This document shows, piece after piece, positions 51,600 through 58,715 of a stretch of 64,000 nucleotides of DNA (the stretch's first letter is position 1; every line of letters starts with the position of its first letter). A model generated the notes under the pieces. That model was not told the DNA's origin. It saw only the letters and a program-made list of their open reading frames with translations, and searched no databases. Both the position numbers and the translations under genes were made by a program. The stretch is from Bacteroidales bacterium M5 (GTDB taxonomy: Bacteria; Bacteroidota; Bacteroidia; Bacteroidales; Muribaculaceae). Location: positions 1-64,000 of the forward strand of contig LUJP01000080.1 in NCBI GenBank assembly GCA_001689535.1, in the 5' to 3' direction.

Positions 51600-52877
51600 A
51601 TGAAGAAAATCCTCCATCTCGCCAGACCCGCAATAATTCTCTCGGCAATAATTGTAAGCATCGCCCATGTCGACGCCCGCACGCCCGTCCCCGTCAGCAA
51701 CCACACATGGGAGGAATGCACCGGCAGCGCGCTCCCCTATCCGGCGCCGGATGTCACGCCATCCTATCCCGACTCCCTGCAACCGGTGATGATAAACCAC
51801 GTAGGGCGTCACGGCGCACGCTTCGCGGCATCGCCCAAATCGGTATCGGTCATCGCGCGTGCACTCGACACCGCCGACAGCCTCGGCACCATCACCCCCG
51901 CAGGCAGACAGCTTCGCGAGATTGCAGCGCAGGTGGTGCACCGCACCGACGGCCGCTGGGGTCAGCTCGACTCTCTCGGCCGCGCCGAGCAGCGTGAAAT
52001 CGCCGCGCGGATGTACCGGCTCTTCCCGCAGCCCTTCAAAGCCGGAAAAGTGACAGCAATCGCCTCTTACGTTCCTCGGTGCCGTGCAAGCATGTATGCC
52101 TTCGTTCATGAACTTGCCTTGCTTAATCCCCGGCTGGATATCTCGGCCGACGCAGGCCCTGAATTCACGCCACTCATGCGGTTCTTCAAAACCGACACCG
52201 CCTACCTCGCTTTTCGCGAAAGCCACGAACTGAAACACACCTTTAAGAAATACGCCGAAACGGCCCTTACCATAGCGCCGCTCGAAAGGGTGCTCGGCGC
52301 AGGATTCCCGTTTCCGGCCGATAAATCCGAACTCATGGACCTCGCCATTGCGGAATATCAGCTACTTGCCGGGCTGTCGGCCATCAGCCTTCCCTCGCCC
52401 GACATATCACAATACTTCACCCCGGAGGAATTCAACCGCATCTGGTCCATATTCAACATGCGCCAGTATCTGCGCTATTCCCGCTCAATACTTGGCGACA
52501 CTCCTGCACTGGCCGCATCGGCGTTGTTGGCCGACATAATAGCCACCACCGACAGCTACGTCTATCACGGCGCAGGCGCCCCGGTGCAGCTTCGCTTCGG
52601 CCATGCCGAAACCCTCATGCCCTTCCTCTCCCTTCTGGAAATAGCTCCGGCACACTTCATCTCTCCCAATCTTGATGAAGTAGCAACCCGATGGCTCGAC
52701 TTCCACCTTGTGCCAATGGCTGCCAACGTGCGCTTCATAGTGTTCCGCGCACCCTCCGGGCGCCACTATCTGCGCTTCGACCTCAACGAACGCCCCCTCC
52801 CCCTCATTCCCGGCAACCCCGCCATCTACCTCCCCCTCACCCAGGCCCTGACCCACCTCCAGTCCCTCCTTCCCTAA
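51600..52877 (+). CDS. Exported multiple inositol polyphosphate phosphatase (MINPP-type phytase)
   Basis: A 425-residue branch-2 histidine phosphatase with N-terminal signal (cleavage near VDA-RT). The catalytic motif is NHVGRHGARF (R70, H71), and the proton-donor motif is RFGHAETLMPF (H335-A-E). The HAE triad, in place of HD, defines the MINPP group, known in Bacteroides thetaiotaomicron as a phytase that dephosphorylates inositol hexakisphosphate with mixed positional order. Periplasmic or in outer-membrane vesicles. It is divergent from the TPR gene and converges on the transglutaminase gene. The only visible oddity is a proline-rich C-terminus. Confidence 0.9.
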   Translation: MKKILHLARPAIILSAIIVSIAHVDARTPVPVSNHTWEECTGSALPYPAPDVTPSYPDSLQPVMINHVGRHGARFAASPKSVSVIARALDTADSLGTITPAGRQLREIAAQVVHRTDGRWGQLDSLGRAEQREIAARMYRLFPQPFKAGKVTAIASYVPRCRASMYAFVHELALLNPRLDISADAGPEFTPLMRFFKTDTAYLAFRESHELKHTFKKYAETALTIAPLERVLGAGFPFPADKSELMDLAIAEYQLLAGLSAISLPSPDISQYFTPEEFNRIWSIFNMRQYLRYSRSILGDTPALAASALLADIIATTDSYVYHGAGAPVQLRFGHAETLMPFLSLLEIAPAHFISPNLDEVATRWLDFHLVPMAANVRFIVFRAPSGRHYLRFDLNERPLPLIPGNPAIYLPLTQALTHLQSLLP

Positions 52878-52905
52878 AGACTCTTCTTGACGATGCACAA
52901 ACTCA

Positions 52906-54477
52906 TCATTCAGGTGCCTGCCAGAACCATTGCTCGTCAGTTGTATTGTAATCTGAATTCGGATATGTGATGCCCTGAGGAACAAGAGCCACATGGTAGC
53001 CTTGTGCATGACCGCTACGGCCTTCAGGCTCAGCCTGATTAAATGTATTGACTTCCAATACATATAAATTCTTTGCCATATAGTAATCTATATAATTCTC
53101 CTGTGACTCCGGAAATCTGTTATTCCAGTTGGCATCTTTATTCAATATCACAGGCAAATCATGTTGCATTCTGTATCGTACTTCCCCCGGATGAAGCATC
53201 ACGCCCTTATCATCAGTGATATATGCCGCGAAAGTCGGATCTACCCATACCCATTTATCCAACGACTTGCTCCATGCCACGCATATCACATGGCAGTCAA
53301 TGTCCGTGTCCCATGCCTTGGGCAGACAGGTGACGTACCTTGCAGGAATACCCTCCGCGAGCAAAGCTTCGGCAAGACAGATGGCCAATGCGCGGCAATT
53401 GTAGCCACAGGTGTCGCGTCGGGCACTGTCATATGTATTGCGCAGATTGCATGCCCCGGGGGCAAATCCATTGCTTCCGTCGTGTGTAATGTTATTGTGC
53501 ACCCAATATAGCAGATTCTTGATTCGGCTTATATCGTCACCGTGGCCAGCTATGCTGTCGAGATTGAAGCGCTCACGCGATAGCGTCAGCAGACTGTCTG
53601 TGGGGCTTGCATATTTGAAGCGGAGATTCATTGCCGCATCGGGAGCGTATGCCGGAGACTCTTTAAGAATCTCGAGTTCATTCTTCACGTCATCGCCCAG
53701 ATTCCAGGCATACTCCATCGCCTCCTTCAGACTGTCTGCAACACTGCTGCCCAACTCGGCCAAAATCGGTTGAAGAATCTTTGCGGACTGATACTCGGAT
53801 TTTCGCATCCACTCCGAATTCTTTGCTCGCAACACCTCCAATTGCCATCGGGCTATGCGCTCCATCTCTCCTATTAATTCAGGATTAGCTCTCAACTGGT
53901 CTATGGTTGCAGGTGGAGTCAGACTGTCGTTGTAAACATTGAGGAAAGCGCCATTATTAGTTATCCCTTTTAGTTTAGGGCACAAGTAATCGGGGCTGAA
54001 GTTAATCCCTAAGTCCACTACTACATTTTCGAATACTACCTTTTCAAGATTTGGAAGTCCATAAAGGAACCCGGGCCCCCCGGTGGATGAGACAGGGCCA
54101 CGGAAAACAATAGACCTCAGATTAGGACAGTTTGAGATAAGCGTACAATCAAAATGGCCTATCATTCCATTGAACACTACTTCTTCAAGATTAGGCATCC
54201 GGCTGATAACATCGCCCGGAAGATAATCCACGTCGCTGAAAGTGACTTTCCGCAGATTAGGGAATTCACCATATTCCCCCATTCGGCCAAACATACCCAC
54301 TTCAGGTATAACAATTTCTTCCGCATCAGTTGACAAAACAAGACTGTCGGGAAACAAGGAATGCCCGTCGCGTATCGGATTCTTGAAATATCCCGGAGAT
54401 TTCACCATGATATTTTTTGAAAAGCCACCGGCAAAGCACATTAAGACTGCCAGAACAGATATGATATATTTTTTCAT
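52906..54477 (-). CDS. Exported leucine-rich/transglutaminase-like protein
   Basis: A 523-residue protein; the ATG at 54477 gives a signal peptide (cleavage near GFS-KN), whereas the upstream frame adds 59 implausible residues. Residues 60-190 carry about five BspA-type leucine-rich units (PNLRKVTFSDV, PNLEEVVFNGM, PNLRSIVFRGP, PNLEKVVFENV). The C-terminal half is a transglutaminase-like core: Cys in DTCGYNCRALA, His in DIDCHVICVAW, Asp in WVDPTF. This fold can be a cysteine protease or cross-linking enzyme. Probably surface- or periplasm-located. Minus-strand promoter TAATTTTG lies at 54510-54517. Confidence 0.82.
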   Translation of the reverse strand: MKKYIISVLAVLMCFAGGFSKNIMVKSPGYFKNPIRDGHSLFPDSLVLSTDAEEIVIPEVGMFGRMGEYGEFPNLRKVTFSDVDYLPGDVISRMPNLEEVVFNGMIGHFDCTLISNCPNLRSIVFRGPVSSTGGPGFLYGLPNLEKVVFENVVVDLGINFSPDYLCPKLKGITNNGAFLNVYNDSLTPPATIDQLRANPELIGEMERIARWQLEVLRAKNSEWMRKSEYQSAKILQPILAELGSSVADSLKEAMEYAWNLGDDVKNELEILKESPAYAPDAAMNLRFKYASPTDSLLTLSRERFNLDSIAGHGDDISRIKNLLYWVHNNITHDGSNGFAPGACNLRNTYDSARRDTCGYNCRALAICLAEALLAEGIPARYVTCLPKAWDTDIDCHVICVAWSKSLDKWVWVDPTFAAYITDDKGVMLHPGEVRYRMQHDLPVILNKDANWNNRFPESQENYIDYYMAKNLYVLEVNTFNQAEPEGRSGHAQGYHVALVPQGITYPNSDYNTTDEQWFWQAPE

Positions 54478-54796
54478 TTCAACAATTTTTCTGTTATCAG
54501 TATCGCATCCAAAATTACACAATCCCAACGGAAAAACCATTCTCCCGTGAATAAAAACGTTCTGTATTACGCACAGCTTACCTAACATATCAGGATAATA
54601 TCCCCCCTGAATTGTCATACAGCCAAGTACCACCTCACACTTACTCACCCTCACTTTTCTATATTACGAGGCAAAAATTTGGGATTCTTTAAAATTTTTT
54701 TCGAAAAAATTTGGAGATACAGAATTCTTCCATACCTTTGCAGTGTTGCACTTCACTACAACACCATATAACCACAACAAATCATTGTCATCCGTT
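54478..54796. other. Divergent promoter region with near-palindrome
   Basis: A minus-strand -7 box TAATTTTG lies at 54510-54517. An AT-rich near-palindrome centred on ttcgaa lies at 54692-54712, ending in the TTTG (-33) at 54710-54713 of the rightward promoter. Confidence 0.6.
54710..54740 (+). promoter_or_regulatory. traB-type gene promoter, TTTG-N19-TACCTTTG
   Basis: TTTG at 54710-54713, TACCTTTG at 54733-54740, spacer 19 bp: full Bacteroidota consensus, 57 bp before the ATG at 54797. Confidence 0.8.
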
Positions 54797-55687
54797 ATGA
54801 AAAAAACATTGCTCATTGCCTTGGTGACCATCCTTTCTGTTCAGGTTCAGGCACAACTTCTCTGGAAAGTGTCGGGCAACGGCATAGAACGCCCGTCGTA
54901 CATCTTCGGAACCCACCACCTCGCTCCCTCCGATTCCATCCTCTCATCCCATCCCTCTATCGACGCCGCGCTCCAGGCGGTTGACTGCGTGTACGGCGAA
55001 GTTCTGCTCTCCGACATGGCATCGGCCCAAAACGAAGTGATGGCGGCACTGCAGGCTCCTGCCGACTCAACTCTTACCGACATCCTCACCACCGCCCAGC
55101 TCGACTCCATAGGCACACTCCTCACCTCTTACGCCGGCACCCCTGTGAACCCCGCGATGTTCTCAGCCTTCAAGCCTGCAATGATCTCCACTCAGCTCGA
55201 AGCGCTCCGTTCGCTCGCCGTATTTCCGGGATTCAACCCGGCGCGGCAGCTCGACGCGTTGATTCAGGCCAAGGCTGCCGAGCTTGGCAAGAAAGTAGAC
55301 GGCCTCGAGACAATCGCATTCCAGATCAAGCTGCTCTACGGCTCGCCCGTAGCACGCCAGGCAGCCGACCTTATGAAATCCGTAAGGCTCGACGGTAAAC
55401 TACGCCTTTTCACCCGCGATCTCACCCGGGCATATACCGCCGGAGACCTCGAACGCCTGCACGCCCTGATGAATGACCCCGAGACCGGCATGACTCCCGA
55501 AGAGGCTGAAACTCTCATCACCAGCCGCAACCAGGCATGGGTAAACTTTCTGATAGGCGCCCTCACCACCGCTCCCATGTTCATAGCCGTAGGCGCCGGA
55601 CATCTCCCGGGCCCCAGCGGAATCATCAACCTGCTGCGCTCCAAAGGCTACACTGTGGAACCGGCCGAAAGCTCCATCACCCAGTAA
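54797..55687 (+). CDS. TraB/GumN family exported protein
   Basis: A 296-residue protein with signal peptide (cleavage near VQA-QL). It matches the TraB/GumN (PF01963) family: SYIFGTHHLAPSDS near residue 37 holds the GTxH motif, and VGAGHLPGPSG near 270 the second conserved GxxH, both likely metal-binding or catalytic as in TIKI metalloproteases. The role in bacteria is unknown. The ATG at 54797 is 57 bp after the -7 box. It precedes an ABC operon by 29 bp and may be its first gene. Confidence 0.88.
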   Translation: MKKTLLIALVTILSVQVQAQLLWKVSGNGIERPSYIFGTHHLAPSDSILSSHPSIDAALQAVDCVYGEVLLSDMASAQNEVMAALQAPADSTLTDILTTAQLDSIGTLLTSYAGTPVNPAMFSAFKPAMISTQLEALRSLAVFPGFNPARQLDALIQAKAAELGKKVDGLETIAFQIKLLYGSPVARQAADLMKSVRLDGKLRLFTRDLTRAYTAGDLERLHALMNDPETGMTPEEAETLITSRNQAWVNFLIGALTTAPMFIAVGAGHLPGPSGIINLLRSKGYTVEPAESSITQ

Positions 55688-55716
55688 CGATATAAACCAT
55701 TATACGAGATAATATA

Positions 55717-56550
55717 ATGCTTCAGCTCAACAACGTTTCCTACAGCTACCGCAAGGGCGAAAAAGCCCTCGACAGCATCAACGTGACTGTTCCTACCGGT
55801 CTCCATCTCCTCCTGGGAGAGAACGGAGCCGGAAAAACAACCCTGCTTCACATCATAGCGGGCCTGAGGTTCCCCGAGTCCGGAGAATGCCTTGTAGACG
55901 GCGTCGACACTTCTCTCCGTTCCCCCGCAACGCTTTCTAAGGTGTGCATCATGGCCGACGACACCATGTTTCCGGCTTCGTCAATCAACGAGATGGCCAG
56001 GCGCTGCTCCGACTTCTACCCTCGCTTTTCTCCCGACGTGCTGCGCCAGTGTCTCGACGCTTTCGGCATGACGGGCTATGAAAAGCTGGCCCACATGTCG
56101 CTCGGCAACCGCAAGAAAGCGCAGCTTGCCTATGTGCTCGCCCTGCAGACCGACATTCTGCTTCTCGACGAGCCGGCCAACGGACTCGACATATCCTCAC
56201 GTCAGATTCTCCTTGAACTTCTGGGACGTTTCATCCTCCCGGAACAGACAGTGATTATCTCCACTCATGTGGTGTGGGACTTCATGAACCTCATTGAAGG
56301 CGTGATGGTGATAAACCGCGGAAAGATGCTCACGGCCATGTCAACCTGGGACATCACCAGCCGTCTGGCATTCGTCACCGACCGTCTGCCGGTAGAGGGC
56401 GCCCTATACTCCACCCAGCTTCAGGGTCTCTTCCACGCCATTCTTCCGGCCGATCCCGAAAACCCCACCGACCTCGACTTCCTCCTGCTCTACTCGGCCC
56501 TACATTCACCGAGCAGCGAAGGCATTCTTTCAATCCTTAACGCCGAATGA
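55717..56550 (+). CDS. ABC transporter ATPase, YtrB-like
   Basis: A 277-residue nucleotide-binding subunit. Walker A is GENGAGKTTLL near residue 36, the signature is the weak form HMSLGNRKKAQLAY (LSLG in place of LSGG), Walker B is DILLLDEPANGLD near 150, and the switch His is in ISTHVVWD. Works with the permease encoded next, whose ATG overlaps its stop, at the inner membrane. The GntR gene downstream suggests a cell-envelope stress or antibiotic-response exporter like YtrBC, but cargo is unknown. Confidence 0.9.
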   Translation: MLQLNNVSYSYRKGEKALDSINVTVPTGLHLLLGENGAGKTTLLHIIAGLRFPESGECLVDGVDTSLRSPATLSKVCIMADDTMFPASSINEMARRCSDFYPRFSPDVLRQCLDAFGMTGYEKLAHMSLGNRKKAQLAYVLALQTDILLLDEPANGLDISSRQILLELLGRFILPEQTVIISTHVVWDFMNLIEGVMVINRGKMLTAMSTWDITSRLAFVTDRLPVEGALYSTQLQGLFHAILPADPENPTDLDFLLLYSALHSPSSEGILSILNAE

Positions 56551-57329
56551 TCATGAACTCAATCACAACATATCCCGCCGACCGTTTTTCCTTCGGCCGA
56601 CTCGCGATGGTGGCCCGCTATTACTGGCCCACCGTAAGAATGCAGGTAATCCTCTATCCGGCCATTTCACTTGTGGCAGGCATACTCATCACCCTCTGCA
56701 AAGGTCATGCCGGCTGGGCGCTCATCCTCACCGGTTTTCTCTCGATGCCGATGTCGCTTCTGCTTAACTTCGGGCCTCTGGTCTTCGCCATGAAGTCAAA
56801 TCAGGAGATAGAGACCATGATTCCGGCACGCACTTCCGAGAAGACTACATTCGTGCTTCTCTACAATCTCGTGGTAATGCCCTTCCTCATCCTCTTCCCC
56901 AAATTCATAGTCACTTACATCTTCTTCCCCGACTATGCCATGACCCTGGCCGACGACCAGGAAGCCCAGGAAGTGCTCCGCGACCTCCTTGCCGACAACT
57001 CCTTCTTCATACAGGCAATCTCGCTGTGCTCCACCCTGATGCCGGTGGCTGTCTGCACCTTCTGCGTGTTCTTCTTCCGCAAGCGCCGTGTGCTCTATTC
57101 CATCATCTGGACCATTGTGTCCATAATGGTTCCGGCCATAGCAGGCATAGTGTTCGGAATATGGTTTGCACTTACCGACATCGCCTCGGGGATGGACAAA
57201 GATGCCTTCAAAACCGAATTCATCGACGTCTTACGGCCGCTGACCATTTCAATTTCAGTCATCGGACTAATTATCGACATTATCTTCTGCTGGCTCACCG
57301 CCCGCGCTATCCGCAGAAATCAGTATTAA
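56547..57329 (+). CDS. ABC transporter permease, six-TM
   Basis: A 260-residue inner-membrane protein with about six hydrophobic segments, in three pairs, and a cytosolic loop after the second pair (NQEIETMIPARTSEKT), a segment typical of Bacteroidales YtrC/ABC-2-like permeases. The start overlaps the ATPase stop by four bases (ATGA). No recognised family motif otherwise, so it is assigned by context and topology. Confidence 0.8.
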   Translation: MIMNSITTYPADRFSFGRLAMVARYYWPTVRMQVILYPAISLVAGILITLCKGHAGWALILTGFLSMPMSLLLNFGPLVFAMKSNQEIETMIPARTSEKTTFVLLYNLVVMPFLILFPKFIVTYIFFPDYAMTLADDQEAQEVLRDLLADNSFFIQAISLCSTLMPVAVCTFCVFFFRKRRVLYSIIWTIVSIMVPAIAGIVFGIWFALTDIASGMDKDAFKTEFIDVLRPLTISISVIGLIIDIIFCWLTARAIRRNQY

Positions 57330-57339
57330 CCAGTAGTAA

Positions 57340-57735
57340 ATGGACTTCAAGACCGACAAACCAATATACCGACAGATTGTCGACTATTGCTTCGCCTGCA
57401 TTCTCACGCGCAAGTGGCTGCCGGGCGAGAAGGTTCCGTCCGTCAGGGAAATGGCTCTGCAGATGGCGGTCAACACCCACACGGTGATAAAAGCCTTCGA
57501 TTTCCTGCAGGATGCCGGAGTGATTTACCCCAAAAGAGGAATGGGGTTCTTTCTGGCCGACGACGCCGAATCGCAGGTTGACCGCATAAGCCGCGAACAG
57601 TTCTTCTCCGAGACTCTTGACCATCTCTTTTCCGAAATGGATATGCTCGGTATAAGCATGGACAGTGTTGTAGAGCACTGGAAAGCACGCAAGAACCGCG
57701 CGGCTGACGCCTCGGAACCCACACAGCAGCAATAG
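57340..57735 (+). CDS. GntR-family regulator, YtrA type
   Basis: A 131-residue repressor. A winged helix-turn-helix (KPIYRQIVDYCFACIL, VPSVREMALQMAVNTHTVIKAF) fills residues 5-75, followed by only about 50 residues of helix, too short for a FadR or HutC ligand domain. This is the YtrA subgroup, whose members control a neighbouring ABC operon. Here it is the third gene of that operon rather than the first, 10 bp after the permease. No operator could be picked out. Confidence 0.9.
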   Translation: MDFKTDKPIYRQIVDYCFACILTRKWLPGEKVPSVREMALQMAVNTHTVIKAFDFLQDAGVIYPKRGMGFFLADDAESQVDRISREQFFSETLDHLFSEMDMLGISMDSVVEHWKARKNRAADASEPTQQQ

Positions 57736-57762
57736 ATAACAACTTTTTCATACTATTTTTCA

Positions 57763-57794
57763 CGAGGGCCGGAACTTTTTCCGGCCCTCGTTTG
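57763..57794 (+). terminator. ABC operon terminator
   Basis: cgagggccgg (57763-57772) pairs perfectly with ccggccctcg (57781-57790), followed by tttg. Confidence 0.85.
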
Positions 57795-57844
57795 TTACAG
57801 CCTTATACAGGCCTTAATACTCACACTGCAAAAATTAGTCCGTC

Positions 57845-58408
57845 ATGATTACCATCGTTTACTGCCATCCTTACGACAAGAGCTTCAACCATGCCATTCT
57901 CAACGCCGTCACGAAGGAACTCACCGACAACGGCCGCGACTATCAGGTGATAAACCTCTACGACGAGCACTTCGACCCCGTGCTCGGAGTCAACGACCTT
58001 GCGGTCTACTCGCAGGGAAAAACTCTGGACGAACAGGTGAAACATTACGACGAAATGCTGCAGCGCACATCAGAGATTGTCTTCATCTTCCCCATCTGGT
58101 GGGGAATGATGCCTGCCATGCTCAAAGGCTTCTTCGACCGCACTTTCCTCAAAGGCATTATCTACGACACCACTCCGGAGGGCGCGCTGATGCCATGCCT
58201 CGACATACACCGCACCACGGTAATCACCACCTCCGAGGAGGATTCAGCCATCATCGAGCCCTTTATCGACGGCTACTTCAAGCCCCTCGTACTCGAGACA
58301 GTGGGTATGAACCAAGTAACCTGGTTCAACTGCGACCACATCTCTTCCGGAACAGCCGAGCACCGTTCTGAATTCCTCACCGAAGTCCTCAAATCCTTCG
58401 CCGGATAA
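57845..58408 (+). CDS. NAD(P)H:quinone reductase-like flavodoxin-fold protein
   Basis: A 187-residue cytosolic flavoprotein of the MdaB/KefF/YwrO family. It has the FMN/FAD site segments YCHPYDKSFNHAIL at the N-terminus and IFPIWWGMMPAMLKGFFDR near residue 80. These enzymes reduce quinones or regulate K+ efflux; no KefB/C partner is nearby. Preceded by the ABC terminator, so it has its own transcript; no clear -7 box. Confidence 0.87.
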   Translation: MITIVYCHPYDKSFNHAILNAVTKELTDNGRDYQVINLYDEHFDPVLGVNDLAVYSQGKTLDEQVKHYDEMLQRTSEIVFIFPIWWGMMPAMLKGFFDRTFLKGIIYDTTPEGALMPCLDIHRTTVITTSEEDSAIIEPFIDGYFKPLVLETVGMNQVTWFNCDHISSGTAEHRSEFLTEVLKSFAG

Positions 58409-58462
58409 TTCGGATACACCCTCCCGACATGAGAGCGTTGCAAAATTCTCGTTCTCTTTGTA

Positions 58463-58542
58463 TGGATGTACGCTCGTGCATCCGCTGACCGCCACCGCAT
58501 TGATATTAAAAACGTTATAGGCTGCTCCATGGAGCAGCCCTA
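58463..58542. repeat. Composite palindromic repeat, copy 2
   Basis: Left palindrome ggatgtacgctcgtgcatcc and right palindrome ggctgctccatggagcagcc (a perfect 20-bp palindrome at 58522-58541) flank a core related to that of the element at 16809-16886 but inverted. The core is longer here, with an added attaaaaacgttatag segment. Confidence 0.7.
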
Positions 58543-58674
58543 CTTTTTTGCGGGTTAGCAGCGCCATCGATTTCTCTATGGAGCATGATTTCTCCTCCGC
58601 AGCGTTGCAGACAAGATTTTGTAATATTTTTGTGAAATTTTCATTTCACCCCCCAGCGGGTGGTCATTAAATCG

Positions 58675-58682
58675 TACTTTTG
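58675..58682 (+). promoter_or_regulatory. Ca-ATPase promoter, -7 box TACTTTTG
   Basis: TAnnTTTG match followed by cagag, 33 bp before the ATG at 58716. Confidence 0.65.
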
Positions 58683-58715
58683 CAGAGTTTTTCATCAACA
58701 TAACCGTTACCTGAT

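Larger units (their letters stand above)
58409..58715. other. Gene-free stretch with repeat and promoter
   Basis: Contains palindromic repeat copy 2 and the Ca-ATPase promoter; the minus-strand frame through it is an artefact of the repeat. Confidence 0.6.

Noticed and set aside
58244..58567. Minus-strand frames with a GCTSVHPY-like segment
   Set aside because: The same peptide appears at the other repeat copy because the DNA palindrome is repeated; not a gene.
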